Below, piece after piece: positions 26,346 through 35,604 of a stretch of 64,000 nucleotides of DNA. The stretch lies in the NCBI RefSeq assembly GCF_902859915.1, contig NZ_CADIKK010000003.1, forward strand, positions 124,001-188,000, in the 5' to 3' direction. The DNA comes from Paraburkholderia ultramafica. Its GTDB lineage: Bacteria; Pseudomonadota; Gammaproteobacteria; Burkholderiales; Burkholderiaceae. Each line of letters starts with the position of its first letter. The stretch's first letter is position 1. Made by a program: the position numbers and the translations under genes. The notes under the pieces are model-generated. The model saw only the letters and a list, made by a program, of their open reading frames with translations. It was not told where the DNA came from and searched no databases.

Positions 26346-26831
26346 TCACGCAGCCCGCTGGGGGTTCGTCGCTGGCTTGTATTCATAGACGCTATCGACA
26401 GCTGCCGCAAGGATCATGTCTCCGAGATCAGGAAATCTTGATGTGTTGCGCATCGGTTTGAATACGCAATCTCCCCGCTTGATTGGCTTGCCGCTAATTG
26501 CGCATACACCACTGGCCGATGCTGTACCGAGTCGCCAGCGCTGATCCCCTAATCGACCGCGCGTCGGATCTTCCCACGAGATTACGACATCTCGCTCGTC
26601 GGTTCGCTCAACTACTTTAAGCCCGCGCCGTAGCTGGCAATCGCTCCCTCCAATCCTTGCTTCTGGACGGGCTGATGTATGCCAGCGGTAGTCTGGCCTG
26701 GTCGCCTCGCACAAAAACTGGGTGAGTCGCGACCCTGTCCACTTGCTCGCCTCTCGATCCAATGAGGTGGCCTCCTGGAGGTGTTCGAGGACGCTGGCCC
26801 AAGGATCAGACGCAAAGACGGTAGCTTTCAT
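26346..26831 (-). CDS. DUF3331-like protein
   Basis: The protein is 161 residues. The C-terminal half has the DUF3331 pattern: VISWEDPTRGRLGDQRWRLG followed by GVCAISGKPIKRGDCVFKP and a hydrophobic end (GDMILAAAVDSVYEY). This domain is found almost only in Burkholderiaceae and its role is unknown; the Cys-rich CAISG/RGDCVF segment might bind a metal but this is not shown. It stands alone, divergent from the GlxA-type regulator. Confidence 0.7.
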   Translation of the reverse strand: MKATVFASDPWASVLEHLQEATSLDREASKWTGSRLTQFLCEATRPDYRWHTSARPEARIGGSDCQLRRGLKVVERTDERDVVISWEDPTRGRLGDQRWRLGTASASGVCAISGKPIKRGDCVFKPMRNTSRFPDLGDMILAAAVDSVYEYKPATNPQRAA

Positions 26832-27143
26832 CGAATTGCCGGGTTATGACTGAATCCATTCATTGCGCACGCGGCGTCGGTGTCCAGGTCCTTCAATAAA
26901 GCTGACGAATGACGATGTTCCCGCGTCGCTGGGCTGGACGACCGGCCGGCTGCGACCGGTGAGCCTTTTGCTACAATTCAGTCCTGCTGATTTCAGATGT
27001 CAAGGAACTGCCTGGACGACTCGAGTTTGCCCACGCGCGAAGGTGTCGGCAATCAAAAGGGTGCGTCGAAATCAGCCAGGCGAACGGTGTCTTCTGCCAC
27101 GCAACGGCAACACGCGTTATCTTCCAGACTGTCAGGGGGGCCT
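26832..27143. other. 312-bp divergent upstream region
   Basis: It holds promoters for the DUF3331-like gene (minus) and the GlxA-type regulator (plus). The coding frame of the regulator is open back to 26997 but that part lacks family sequence. A small palindrome TGAAT-CC-ATTCA lies at 26851-26862. No other gene is supported. Confidence 0.35.
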
Positions 27144-28106
27144 ATGCGAAGCGTCGCAATCGGGATCTTTCCGGGTGTCCAGGCGCTCGACGTCGCCGGC
27201 CCCGTTGATGTGTTCGCCGAGACCAACAACTTCGTCCCGTCAAAGGACGCATACAAAATTACCCTTGTGAGCAGCGAGGCAGGTGCCGTGCGCGCTTCAA
27301 ACGGCACACGGCTTTTCGCTGACCTCTCTTGCGAGGATGCCCGTGAACGTTACGACACCGCACTCGTCGCGGGCGGCCCGGGGCTCCCCGTCGAAGCGCC
27401 TGACGCGAGTCTTCTCGGCTGGTTGATCCATGTGGCCGCGAAGTGCGAACGCTATGGATCGATCTGCACGGGCTCGTTTGCGTTAGGTCACGCGGGTTTG
27501 CTCGATGAGCGCCATGTGACGACACACTGGCAGAACGCGCCGCAACTCGCGCAGCAGTTTCCGCGCGCAAAGGTGGAACTCGATCGCATCTATATCCGCG
27601 ACGAACGGCTCGTTACGTCGGCCGGCGTGACGGCAGGCATTGACGTCGCACTTGCGCTAGTTGCCGAGGACCATGGTCCACAGGTGTCGCTTGCTGTGGC
27701 AAAACGGCTTGTCGTGTTTGCGCAGCGCCGAGGTGGACAGTCGCAGTTTAGTCCATATCTCAGCGCGCCGGTGGACGAAACATCGCCGGTCTCGAGAGTA
27801 CAGGCCTACGTGATGGAGCATGTCGGCGCGCCGCTGTCTGTCGGAAAGCTTGCGGAGGTGGCGAGCATGAGCGAACGAAACTTTGCGCGTACGTTTGTGG
27901 GACTTGCCGGCATGACGCCCCATGAGTTCGTCGAACGAGCCCGGGTCGATGCGGCGCGTAACGCCCTCGAAAGCAGCGATAAGCCACTCAAGGCAGTTGC
28001 CTACGACTGCGGCTTCGGAACAGCCGACCGTATGCGGCTGGTCTTCACGCGGCGGCTCGGCGTCTCGCCAAACAGCTATCGAACCAGTTTCCGCAAAATC
28101 TCCTAA
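27144..28106 (+). CDS. GlxA-family AraC-type regulator (DJ-1/PfpI-like domain plus HTH)
   Basis: The protein is 320 residues from the ATG at 27144, which is preceded by a purine-rich AGGGGGG. An N-terminal DJ-1/PfpI-like domain (about 1-190) starts RSVAIGIFPGVQALDVAGPV and includes the nucleophile-elbow position YGSICTGSFALGHAGLL and a TSAGVTAGIDVALALVAEDHG end. The C-terminal AraC domain (about 215-315) reads APLSVGKLAEVASMSERNFAR and KAVAYDCGFGTADRMRLVFTRRLGVSP. Members control choline, carnitine, arginine or stress genes, usually adjacent. No obvious target gene is next to it here. Confidence 0.92.
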   Translation: MRSVAIGIFPGVQALDVAGPVDVFAETNNFVPSKDAYKITLVSSEAGAVRASNGTRLFADLSCEDARERYDTALVAGGPGLPVEAPDASLLGWLIHVAAKCERYGSICTGSFALGHAGLLDERHVTTHWQNAPQLAQQFPRAKVELDRIYIRDERLVTSAGVTAGIDVALALVAEDHGPQVSLAVAKRLVVFAQRRGGQSQFSPYLSAPVDETSPVSRVQAYVMEHVGAPLSVGKLAEVASMSERNFARTFVGLAGMTPHEFVERARVDAARNALESSDKPLKAVAYDCGFGTADRMRLVFTRRLGVSPNSYRTSFRKIS

Positions 28107-28592
28107 ACACGGCGTCTTGATTGATGCGACATAATTGTCGCAGGACTTCGTTTGGAGGTGGCCGCGGGATTGCCCTTCGTTTTGATGGCCGTGGCGCACG
28201 AGTCGTAATACGCGTGTCGCCCGATGCACCTACTTCAGTGGACGCGCAAATATCTCACTGGTATGACTGCACCACAAACGCGCCAAGTCAGGCCGTATCG
28301 CTTGCATTCCAACTCCAAAGTGGCACAACATGCAAGCCTACTTGCGTGGCGTTGCGTGAACACATCAATTTGTGATTCGCATGCAGTCATCCCTGCAGGA
28401 ATTGGAGTAGCGTTACCTGGACGCATCCAGATTTTGACCGGTGTTTGACGGTAGCTTGCGTTTGGATTTTTGCCTGACCCAACGCATTATTCGCAATATC
28501 GTTCTATATGAATCACTGGGAAAGATTTTGGTGGGGTAGTGCTGCGTCCCCTACTTGGGACCTTTGACAACTGTGATAACAGGAGAAAATGC
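28107..28592. other. 486-bp intergenic stretch
   Basis: No gene with family resemblance is visible on either strand. The sequence is noticeably less GC-rich than surrounding genes. Its right end holds the promoter and ribosome site of the BON-domain gene. Confidence 0.35.
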
Positions 28593-28970
28593 ATGAAGGC
28601 AATGCACGCAATCAAACTGGCAGGTACTGCACTTCTCATTTTGGGTTCGATCAATGCCTACGCTCAGGCAAGCGACGCTGCCCCTGCTGCCCCTGCCGCA
28701 CCCGCAAGCACAACGGCCGGCGCGCGGCAGCATTACAAGTCGCTCAAAGCAGCGAACCGCGCTCTACAGCGTCAGGTTCGCTCGGCGTTGGTAAAGGATA
28801 GAGGCATCGCCATGTCCAATGTCACCATCCGTGCTCGCGATGGCGCCGTCACGTTGCAAGGCAGTGTCCCGCTTCAGGCACAAAGCGACCGGGCAACTGA
28901 GGTGGCGAAGGGCGTACCGGGAGTAGTCTCCGTCAAGAACGCGCTGTCGGTCCGTCCGGTCGGGACCTGA
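28593..28970 (+). CDS. Secreted BON-domain protein
   Basis: The protein is 125 residues from the ATG at 28593, with AGGAG at 28581-28585. A signal peptide (KAMHAIKLAGTALLILGSIN, cleavage near AYAQA) is followed by an Ala/Pro-rich linker and one BON domain (about 50-122: VRSALVKDRGIAMSNVTIRA, then GAVTLQGSVPLQAQ and ATEVAKGVPGVVSVKNAL). BON domains (OsmY-like) bind phospholipid or peptidoglycan surfaces; single-domain periplasmic forms are common in Burkholderia and often stress-induced. The gene stands alone. Confidence 0.88.
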   Translation: MKAMHAIKLAGTALLILGSINAYAQASDAAPAAPAAPASTTAGARQHYKSLKAANRALQRQVRSALVKDRGIAMSNVTIRARDGAVTLQGSVPLQAQSDRATEVAKGVPGVVSVKNALSVRPVGT

Positions 28971-29061
28971 GGCCACCTGGGCCAGGTGCCGCACTTTGCA
29001 GCAAGATCGATGTTCTATTTCTGCACCCCCAGTGACGGCATCAAGCTTGCTGACATTATTA

Positions 29062-29319
29062 TTAAAGCGTTGCTACGCTAGCGCGTTCCGAACGCGGCTT
29101 GGGGCCGCGTTCGCCTCTGCTTGCCCTTGAAACTCCCTTACTTGACATCGGCAAGCACATCTCTGGATCTGCGTCGTTTCTTCGCTGATGCAAATACCAG
29201 TCCACGTACACGGCGCGCATAAGTGCATTGACAGGGTGGCCGTCACCGTGCCCATCGCGACACGCGACCAGCGCAAGATAAAGGGCCAGTGACTGTTCGC
29301 TTGCGGCCCTCCGATCCAT
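29062..29319 (-). CDS. Small hypothetical protein
   Basis: An 85-residue minus-strand frame. The N-terminal half (SLALYLALVACRDGHGDGHP, VNALMRAVYVDWYLHQ) has the pattern of short helical proteins that are common and often multicopy in Burkholderia genomes, in which an LxxHxAL...GxGn...L.raly motif recurs. The basic C-terminal half is less convincing. Function unknown and start uncertain. Confidence 0.4.
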   Translation of the reverse strand: MDRRAASEQSLALYLALVACRDGHGDGHPVNALMRAVYVDWYLHQRRNDADPEMCLPMSSKGVSRASRGERGPKPRSERASVATL

Positions 29320-29709
29320 AGGTACAAGCAGAGCTTTTGTCAGCGGTGTCCGGGTTCGGACTTGCGCGGCTTGTTTCGTTTGAGGGGCATCTGCCTGGAA
29401 TATGTGGCGCAGAGAGACGTAAGACGATTACAACTCTGCCATCAGAAGGCGAAGGCGTTCGCTGCAACAGATGCAGCCCAATCCGGACGTTTGCAGAAGT
29501 GACCTTTGCCCAGCGTCGCACCTTAGATTTCTGTTGCGACATGGACACATTTGAGGCAGAATCTTGGCTCGTTGTATTTTCCGTTGTATCTGCTGGATCG
29601 AATTATGTGGGGGCCTTATCCCAAAAGGCTTGGCGGGCTGTCTTGCAACCCCTCAGCACCCACCGGTTTCAGATTCGGCACAGTGTTTCAGTGCAGTAGC
29701 GCAGTATAA
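29320..29709. other. 390-bp stretch upstream of tRNA-Asp
   Basis: A 120-codon plus-strand frame at 29337-29699 has no recognisable family sequence and is probably not a gene. The tRNA promoter should lie at the right end, but no clear -35/-10 pair was identified. Confidence 0.35.
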
Positions 29710-29786
29710 GGAGTGGTAGTTCAGTCGGTTAGAATACCGGCCTGTCACGCCGGGGGTCGCGGGTTCGAGTCCCGTCCACTCCGCCA
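29710..29786 (+). tRNA. tRNA-Asp (anticodon GTC)
   Basis: A 77-base cloverleaf. The acceptor stem GGAGTGG pairs perfectly with CCACTCC, the anticodon loop CTGTCAC gives GTC at 29744-29746, the T-arm has GGTTCGAGTCC, and discriminator G and encoded CCA end the gene at 29786. An intrinsic terminator follows 10 bases later. Confidence 0.98.
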
Positions 29787-29795
29787 GTATCCACG

Positions 29796-29824
29796 AAAGG
29801 CGAACTCCGGTTCGCCTTTTTTGT
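29796..29824 (+). terminator. Intrinsic terminator after tRNA-Asp
   Basis: Stem AAAGGCGAAC / GTTCGCCTTT with TCCG loop, running into a T-rich tail (TTTTTTG). Confidence 0.92.
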
Positions 29825-29872
29825 TGCCCGCTGTTGTAAGATCGGGCGTTCTGTTTTTGGCACTCCTCACGC

Positions 29873-31810
29873 ATGCTCGATTTTTTCCGCAATCACAAAC
29901 GCCTGATGATGTTCATGCTCATCCTCGTCATTGTGCCGGGGTTGGGTTTTGTGGGTATTCAAGGCTTCCGCGGCTTCTTTGACGAAAGTGCAAACGTCGC
30001 GAGCGTCAACGGTCACAAGATCACTCGCGCAGAGTATGACGACGCAATACGTCAGCAACTCGACCGCGCCCGTCAGATGCTTGGCGCGCAGTTCGACATG
30101 AAGGCGTTCGATACGCCGGAGCGCCGTCGCGCAATGCTCGACGGTCTGATCGAGCAGCGCGTGCTGGCCGATGAAACGCAGCGCCTGCATCTGACCGCAT
30201 CCGACGACGCGGTGCGCCGTGTGCTGCTCAACGATCCGGTGATCTCGTCGCTGAAGAATCCCGACGGCTCGATCGACGTCGACCGTTACAAGCAGCTGCT
30301 CGCGATGCAGGGCATGACGCCCGACCAGTACGACGAACGTGTGCGCTACGGCCTCGCCATGCAGCAGTTGCCGGCGAGCATTCAAGGCAGCACCTTCACG
30401 TCGAAGACGCTCGCGCAGCATCTGACCGAGCTTGCCGAGCAGCAGCGTGAGGTGCAGGGCATTGCGTTCCATCCGCGCGACTACGCGGCGAAGGTGCAGC
30501 CGACCGACGCGCAACTGCAGACGTATTACGATGCGCATCGCAACGAATTCGCGACGCCGGCCACCGCGACGATCCAGTACCTCGTGATGTCGCCGGCAAC
30601 CTTGGGCGCGTCCGTCCAGCCGAGCGACGCGGACCTGAAAAAGTACTACGACGACAACATCGCGCACTACCGCACCGAAGGTGAAGTGCGTGCGAGCCAC
30701 ATTCTGATCTCGGCGCCGAAAGACGCGAGCGCGGCCGACAAGGCCAAGGCGAAACAGAAGGCTGAAGCGTTGCTCGCTCAGATCAACGCGCATCCGGACC
30801 AGTTCGCGCAGCTCGCGCAGGCGAATTCGCAGGACCCGGGTTCGGCGTCGAAGGGTGGCGATCTGGGTTACTTCGGCCGCGGCATGATCGCGGGCGGCCA
30901 GGCGTTCGACGACGCCGTGTTCGCGCTGAAGAAGGGCGAAGTCAGCGGCATCGTGCAGACCGACTTCGGCTTTCACATCGTCAAGGTAACGGACGTGAAG
31001 CCGGCGGTCACCAAGCCGTTCGACGAAGTGAAAGATCAGATCGCGAAAGACCTGAAGATGCAGTTGGCGAGCAAGGCATTCAGCGACGGTTCGGAAGGTT
31101 TCACGTCGATCGTCTACGAAAAGGCGAAGAGCCTGCAGCCGGCCGCCGACAAGTACAAGCTGCAATTGCAGACCGCTACGGTGACGCCACAGCCGAATCC
31201 GCAGCTGCCGCCTGACAGCCCGCTGAACAATGCGAAGTTCCTGGCCGCCGTGTTCGCGAACGACGCTGCGGTGGCGCGCAACAACACGCAGGCCATCGAC
31301 GTCGGCGGCAACACGCTGATCGCGGCGCACGTTACCGACTACAAGGCCGCGGCCGTGCCGGCGTTCGACGCAATCAAGGACGCGGTGCGTCAGAAGGTGA
31401 TCGCGGCTCAGTCGAACGAAGCCGCGCACAAGGACGGTGTGGCGAAGCTGGCCGAGCTCGAAAAGTCGAAGGCCACGACCGGTTTCTCGTCGCCGTTGAA
31501 GGTGTCGCGCAACGACGCGCAGGGCGTGCCGCCGGCTGCATTGAGCGTAATCTACAAAGCGGATGCGCAAAAATTGCCGGCCTACGTCGGTGTGGACCTC
31601 GGCGATGACGGTTACGCGATCTATCGCGTGAATGCGGTGGTGGCGGGTGCGGCGATCGATCCGCAGCGTCTGGCTGCCGCTCAGCAGCAGATTGCGCAAG
31701 TCGATGCGCAGTCCGAAGCAGAGGCGTATGTCGAAGCGCTGCGTGAGCGCTCGAAGGTGAAGTTCTACGGCTCGCTCGACAGCGGCAACGCGCAGGCGAA
31801 CGGCGAATAA
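29873..31810 (+). CDS. ppiD: Periplasmic folding chaperone/peptidyl-prolyl isomerase PpiD
   Basis: The protein is 645 residues, usual length for PpiD. A short cytosolic end (MLDFFRNHKRLMMF) and one membrane helix (about 12-31) anchor it to the inner membrane; the SurA-N-like chaperone region follows (NGHKITRAEYDDAIRQQLD to about 200). The parvulin domain lies at about 265-365 (VRASHILISAPKD, GDLGYFGRGMIAGGQAFDDA, VQTDFGFHIVKVTDV). It helps newly exported outer-membrane proteins leave the Sec translocon. It stands alone after tRNA-Asp and ends at a strong terminator. Confidence 0.95.
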   Translation: MLDFFRNHKRLMMFMLILVIVPGLGFVGIQGFRGFFDESANVASVNGHKITRAEYDDAIRQQLDRARQMLGAQFDMKAFDTPERRRAMLDGLIEQRVLADETQRLHLTASDDAVRRVLLNDPVISSLKNPDGSIDVDRYKQLLAMQGMTPDQYDERVRYGLAMQQLPASIQGSTFTSKTLAQHLTELAEQQREVQGIAFHPRDYAAKVQPTDAQLQTYYDAHRNEFATPATATIQYLVMSPATLGASVQPSDADLKKYYDDNIAHYRTEGEVRASHILISAPKDASAADKAKAKQKAEALLAQINAHPDQFAQLAQANSQDPGSASKGGDLGYFGRGMIAGGQAFDDAVFALKKGEVSGIVQTDFGFHIVKVTDVKPAVTKPFDEVKDQIAKDLKMQLASKAFSDGSEGFTSIVYEKAKSLQPAADKYKLQLQTATVTPQPNPQLPPDSPLNNAKFLAAVFANDAAVARNNTQAIDVGGNTLIAAHVTDYKAAAVPAFDAIKDAVRQKVIAAQSNEAAHKDGVAKLAELEKSKATTGFSSPLKVSRNDAQGVPPAALSVIYKADAQKLPAYVGVDLGDDGYAIYRVNAVVAGAAIDPQRLAAAQQQIAQVDAQSEAEAYVEALRERSKVKFYGSLDSGNAQANGE

Positions 31811-31858
31811 GCCTCAAGCAGAACCAGCACGTTGCGCGCAGACCCATGCGCGCAAACA

Positions 31859-31888
31859 CAAAAAGCCCCGCACTTGCGGGGCTTTTTG
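31859..31888 (+). terminator. Intrinsic terminator after ppiD
   Basis: Stem AAAAAGCCCCGCA/TGCGGGGCTTTTT with a short loop and a T tail, symmetric enough to serve the convergent 31929 gene too. Confidence 0.92.
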
Positions 31889-31928
31889 TGTGACGCTCAC
31901 CACCTGTCAGAGAGTGTGCCGCGGCGCG

Positions 31929-32270
31929 TTACAGGCAGCCACTGATCGCACGGGTGGCGTCGCTGCCCGCAGCGCCATTCGTTCGGAAGCCGACCCACGT
32001 ACCCTTGCCGGTGTACGACGGGCGCACCACAGCGGCTGCGCCATTAGGCGGCTGCTGACCCGGGACATAGACATCCATGGCTTGATCGTTAGCCAGCGTG
32101 TTTTGCGACACGACCTGTTGCTGCGAGCCGTCTGCCCATTTCTGCGCAATGCAGCTTGCAACGGCCTTCGGCGGTTGCTGGCTTTGACCGACGGATTGAA
32201 CGCCAGCAGGCGGTTGAGCGGCGCCGGCAGAGATTGCCACGGCGAAAGCGATTAACGGTAAGTATTTCAC
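31929..32270 (-). CDS. Small secreted hypothetical protein
   Basis: The protein is 113 residues with a GTG start at 32270; AGGAG lies five bases upstream (32276-32280), which fixes this start. A signal peptide (KYLPLIAFAVAISAGAAQ) is followed by KAVASCIAQKWADGSQQQVV and a beta-rich end VRPSYTGKGTWVGFRTNG with a C-terminal Cys (ISGCL) that could form a disulfide with the central Cys. Short periplasmic or lipoprotein-like proteins with this pattern are frequent in Burkholderia. No function is known to me. Confidence 0.72.
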   Translation of the reverse strand: MKYLPLIAFAVAISAGAAQPPAGVQSVGQSQQPPKAVASCIAQKWADGSQQQVVSQNTLANDQAMDVYVPGQQPPNGAAAVVRPSYTGKGTWVGFRTNGAAGSDATRAISGCL

Positions 32271-32387
32271 GTTATCTCCTCAGAAGCGCTCAGAATCGAG
32301 CCGGGTTACACGGGATGCGAAAATGTCTGAGCGACCCTTGCCGATCCGTGTTCCCAAAGTTCTAGAAACAAGTTGTTAGCAAGCTTT

Positions 32388-33092
32388 TCAGTGCGGCGAA
32401 CTTGTGCGAAGGAGTGGCTTAACAGCGGGCCACACATTGTTGAGTAGCACTGGCTGTGCCTGCTGTGTCGGATGAATCTGATCCGCCTGGAACATCTCCG
32501 GCTTATCCGCGATGCCCGCGAGCAGGAACGGCACTAACGGCACGTGCAATTGCTTCGACAGTTCGCCGTACAGGCCGTGGAACTTTTGCGTGTAGTCCAG
32601 GCCGTAATTGGGTGGGACATACATGCCCACCAGTACGACCTTCGCATGACCCTGCTGGGCCTGCTCGATGATCGTACGCAGGTTGTCTTCGGTGGTGGCG
32701 AGCGGCACGCCGCGCAACGCGTCGTTGGCGCCGAGCTCGACGATCACGATGCTCGGCTTCAGACGCTGCATCAGCGCCGGCAAGCGAGCCCGCCCGCCGC
32801 TCGTGGTGTCGCCACTGATGCTCGCATTAGCGACGCTATAATCGATTCGCTCGTCGGACAGACGCTGGCGCATCAATGCAACCCAGCCCGTGTCGCGGGG
32901 CAGACCATACTCGGCGGAGATGCTGTCGCCGAGCACGACGATCACCGGTCGCGTGGGTTCCGGCGCGTTGGCGGCGTGAGCCGGCAAGGGTATCGAAAAC
33001 AGGGCGGCGGCGGCCACGGCCGAGCCGAATGCTGTAGTCAGCGCGGTGGCGCGAGGGGCTATGGCGAGCACGTTCAACCTACGCTTCACCAT
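32388..33092 (-). CDS. tesA: SGNH arylesterase/acyl-CoA thioesterase I
   Basis: The protein is 234 residues from the ATG at 33092. A signal peptide (about 1-42, ending PLPAHAA) is followed by the SGNH hydrolase blocks: VVLGDSISAEYG (nucleophile Ser), NASISGDT, VELGANDALRG and DQIHPTQQ (catalytic Asp-His). It is a periplasmic esterase/lysophospholipase/thioesterase. The start codon shares CATG with the ABC ATPase gene on the other strand, a common tesA-lolD-like arrangement in proteobacteria that here is extreme. A longer open frame upstream runs antisense to the ABC gene and is not family-like. Confidence 0.92.
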   Translation of the reverse strand: MVKRRLNVLAIAPRATALTTAFGSAVAAAALFSIPLPAHAANAPEPTRPVIVVLGDSISAEYGLPRDTGWVALMRQRLSDERIDYSVANASISGDTTSGGRARLPALMQRLKPSIVIVELGANDALRGVPLATTEDNLRTIIEQAQQGHAKVVLVGMYVPPNYGLDYTQKFHGLYGELSKQLHVPLVPFLLAGIADKPEMFQADQIHPTQQAQPVLLNNVWPAVKPLLRTSSPH

Positions 33093-33777
33093 GCTAAACA
33101 AAACTGATCCAGTCATTGAAGTGCGGGGTTTGTGCAAGAAGGTTAAGGATGCGGCGGGCGAACTGACGATTCTCGACGACATCGATCTTGCTATCGCTGC
33201 CGGCAGCAGTGTGGCGATCGTCGGCGCATCCGGGTCGGGCAAGTCTACGCTGCTCGGCTTGCTCGCAGGGTTGGACAGCGCCAGCTCGGGCTCGGTTCGG
33301 CTGCTTGGCCGCGAGCTTACCGAACTGAACGAAGACGAACGGGCCGCATTGCGCAGCGGCTCGGTCGGCTTCGTGTTCCAGTCGTTTCAATTGATGCCGC
33401 ATTTGACGGCGCTCGAAAACGTCACGTTGCCGCTCGAACTGCAGGGCGGCATCGGCACACGCGAGGCCGCGGCGCGTGCGCGCCGTCTGCTGGAGCAGGT
33501 CGGACTCGGGCAGCGCATCGGTCATTATCCCAAGCTGCTGTCGGGTGGCGAGCAGCAGCGCGTCGCGTTGGCGCGGGCGTTCGTCACGCATCCGGCCATT
33601 CTGTTCGCCGACGAGCCGACCGGCAGTCTCGATGCGGCCACCGGCCATGCGGTGATCGATCTGATGTTCGAGATGAACCGCGCGAACGGCGCCACGCTGA
33701 TTCTCGTCACGCATGACATCGAGCTGGCGCGTCGCTGCGACACGACCGTGACGATCGACGCGGGACGGCTCGCGTGA
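33091..33777 (+). CDS. LolD/YbbA-like ABC transporter ATPase
   Basis: The protein is 228 residues from the ATG at 33091. Walker A GASGSGKST (about 48-56), Q-loop VFQSFQLMPHLTALENV, signature LSGGEQQRVALARAF, Walker B AILFADEPTGSLD and switch His LVTHD are all intact. Its closest group is the YbbA/LolD/MacB class (sensor of tesA-linked YbbAP systems). Relatives are normally followed by a permease (ybbP); none follows here, only a strong terminator, so it either works with a distant permease or the permease was lost. Confidence 0.92.
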   Translation: MLNKTDPVIEVRGLCKKVKDAAGELTILDDIDLAIAAGSSVAIVGASGSGKSTLLGLLAGLDSASSGSVRLLGRELTELNEDERAALRSGSVGFVFQSFQLMPHLTALENVTLPLELQGGIGTREAAARARRLLEQVGLGQRIGHYPKLLSGGEQQRVALARAFVTHPAILFADEPTGSLDAATGHAVIDLMFEMNRANGATLILVTHDIELARRCDTTVTIDAGRLA

Positions 33778-33822
33778 ACAGGCCGCTCGCGCGCGGTGAT
33801 CCGTGAGCGTCGATACAAAAGC

Positions 33823-33851
33823 AAAGCGGGCCGCGACGGCCCGCTTTTTTC
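33823..33851 (+). terminator. Intrinsic terminator after the ABC ATPase gene
   Basis: Stem AAAGCGGGCC / GGCCCGCTTT with GCGAC loop and a TTTTTT tail, 45 bases after the stop. Confidence 0.93.
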
Positions 33852-33981
33852 ATTGCGCCTCATGGTGAGCAGTTGAGCGCCATACAGCAGTACGCGGTAA
33901 CACGCATCGCGGGGAGCCATGCGCTCAAGCGCGCGCTCAACGACTCACCCAACGAGCCACCCAACTAAGCGCCGCCCCAAC

Positions 33982-35604
33982 TCACCGCTTCAACGCAGCG
34001 CGCGCCCGCGCGATCAACGCCGACGTCGACGAGTCATGTTTCTTCTCATCGACGCTCGCCGCGGTCAAATCGGCCTCGACCACCTTGCCGAGAATCTTGC
34101 CCAGCTCGACGCCCCATTGATCGAACGGATTGATGTTCCACACCGACGCCTGCACCAGCACCTTGTGCTCGTACAACGCGATCAACGCACCGAGCGAGCG
34201 CGCGGTGAGCGCGTCGACGAGCAGCGTGGCGGTCGGACGGTTGCCCGGAAACACCAGATGCGGCGCGAGCTCCGGCTTGTCCGGGCCGGCTACTTTCTTC
34301 GCTTCTTCGAGCGTGCGGCCCAGCATCAGCGCCTCGCTTTGCGCAAAGCAGTTGGCGAGCAGCTTCGGATGATGACTGACGAGCGGATGTTCCGGCGTCA
34401 ACACGGCGATGAAGTCGATCGGGACGATCGTCGGACCTTGATGAAGCATCTGGAAGAACGCATGCTGGCCGTTCGTGCCCGGTTCGCCCCACGTCACGGC
34501 GGAAGTCGGATAGTCGACCATCGCGCCGTCGAGCCGCGCGGACTTGCCGTTGCTCTCCATCTCGAGCTGTTGCAGATACGACGGCAGGAAATGCAGCGCT
34601 TCCGAATACGGCGCGACCAGATAGCTTTGCGAGCTGAAGAAGTTGCGATACCAGATGCCGATCATGCCGAGCAGCACCGGCAGGTTCTTTTCGAGCGGCG
34701 CGTCGCGGAAATGCTGGTCCATTTCGTTGGCGCCGGCGAGCAATTCGCCGAACTGCTGCGGGCCGATCGCGATCATGATCGACAGACCCACCGCCGACCA
34801 CAGCGAATAGCGGCCGCCGACCCAGTCCCACATCTCGAACACGTTCTCTTTCGCGATGCCGAACCTGACCACTTCCGTGGAATTCGCCGACACGCCGACG
34901 AAGTGCTTCGCGAGCGCGCTTTCCGGGCAGCCTTTGTCGATGAACCAGTCGCGCAGCGAGCGCGCGTTGGTCATGGTTTCGAGCGTGGTGAAGGTCTTCG
35001 AGACGATGATCGCGAGCGTCTCTTCGGGATCGATCTGCTGCATCACGTTGTACAGGTCGGCGCCGTCGACGTTCGACACGAAGTGCGTGGTGATCTCCGG
35101 CGCGGCCAGATGATGCAGCGCGTGCACGACCATCTTCGGCCCGAGGTCCGAGCCGCCGATGCCGATGTTCACGACATAGCGGATCCGCTTGCCGGTGTAG
35201 CCGGTCCAGGCGCCGCTGCGCACCTGGTCGGCGAACGCGGCCATCTTCGCGCGCTCGGCCTGGACCTCGGCGAAGAACGGCGCTTTCGGATCGGTGGCGC
35301 GCAATGCGGTGTGCAACGCGGCGCGGCCTTCGGTCGGGTTGACCACGTCGCCCGCGAACATCGCGTCGCGGCGCTTCTCGACGCCGGCTTCGCGCGCGAG
35401 CTTTACGAGCAGTTGCAGGGTTTCGTCGGTGATACGGTGCTTCGAGAAATCGGCCGCGAGACCGCCGCCCGCGAACGCGAAGCGCTCGGCGCGGGTAGGG
35501 GCGGGATCGTTCTCGGGCGCGAACCAGTCGCGCATATGCGCATCGCGAATCTTCTCGTAATGCGTTTGCAGCGAGGACCAGGAGGGGAGCGAGTTCTGGG
35601 TCAT
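33982..35604 (-). CDS. pgi: Glucose-6-phosphate isomerase
   Basis: The protein is 540 residues, typical for the bacterial enzyme. Signatures: [14 protein letters not shown] (about 152-165), the PGI-1 pattern [15 protein letters not shown] (about 268-282) and the PGI-2-like [12 protein letters not shown] with catalytic Lys near the C-terminus; [11 protein letters not shown] is also conserved. It interconverts glucose-6-phosphate and fructose-6-phosphate. It is a single gene; the downstream neighbour is convergent. Confidence 0.97.
   Translation of the reverse strand: MTQNSLPSWSSLQTHYEKIRDAHMRDWFAPENDPAPTRAERFAFAGGGLAADFSKHRITDETLQLLVKLAREAGVEKRRDAMFAGDVVNPTEGRAALHTALRATDPKAPFFAEVQAERAKMAAFADQVRSGAWTGYTGKRIRYVVNIGIGGSDLGPKMVVHALHHLAAPEITTHFVSNVDGADLYNVMQQIDPEETLAIIVSKTFTTLETMTNARSLRDWFIDKGCPESALAKHFVGVSANSTEVVRFGIAKENVFEMWDWVGGRYSLWSAVGLSIMIAIGPQQFGELLAGANEMDQHFRDAPLEKNLPVLLGMIGIWYRNFFSSQSYLVAPYSEALHFLPSYLQQLEMESNGKSARLDGAMVDYPTSAVTWGEPGTNGQHAFFQMLHQGPTIVPIDFIAVLTPEHPLVSHHPKLLANCFAQSEALMLGRTLEEAKKVAGPDKPELAPHLVFPGNRPTATLLVDALTARSLGALIALYEHKVLVQASVWNINPFDQWGVELGKILGKVVEADLTAASVDEKKHDSSTSALIARARAALKR

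Noticed and set aside
29337..29699. 120-codon plus-strand frame before tRNA-Asp
   Set aside because: No recognisable motif, unusual composition and no ribosome site; treated as non-coding.
29796..29824. Possible attachment site at the tRNA-Asp 3' end
   Set aside because: The repeat after the tRNA is an intrinsic terminator and ppiD follows directly; no integrase or second copy of the tRNA end was seen.
29653..29892. Minus-strand reading frame across the tRNA-Asp gene (contains WTGLEPATPGVTGRYSNRLN)
   Set aside because: This is the well-known spurious translation of the antisense of tRNA genes; the tRNA cloverleaf explains the sequence.
29867..31699. 610-codon frame antisense to ppiD
   Set aside because: Arg/His/Val-rich shadow with no domains; ppiD has membrane helix and parvulin motifs.
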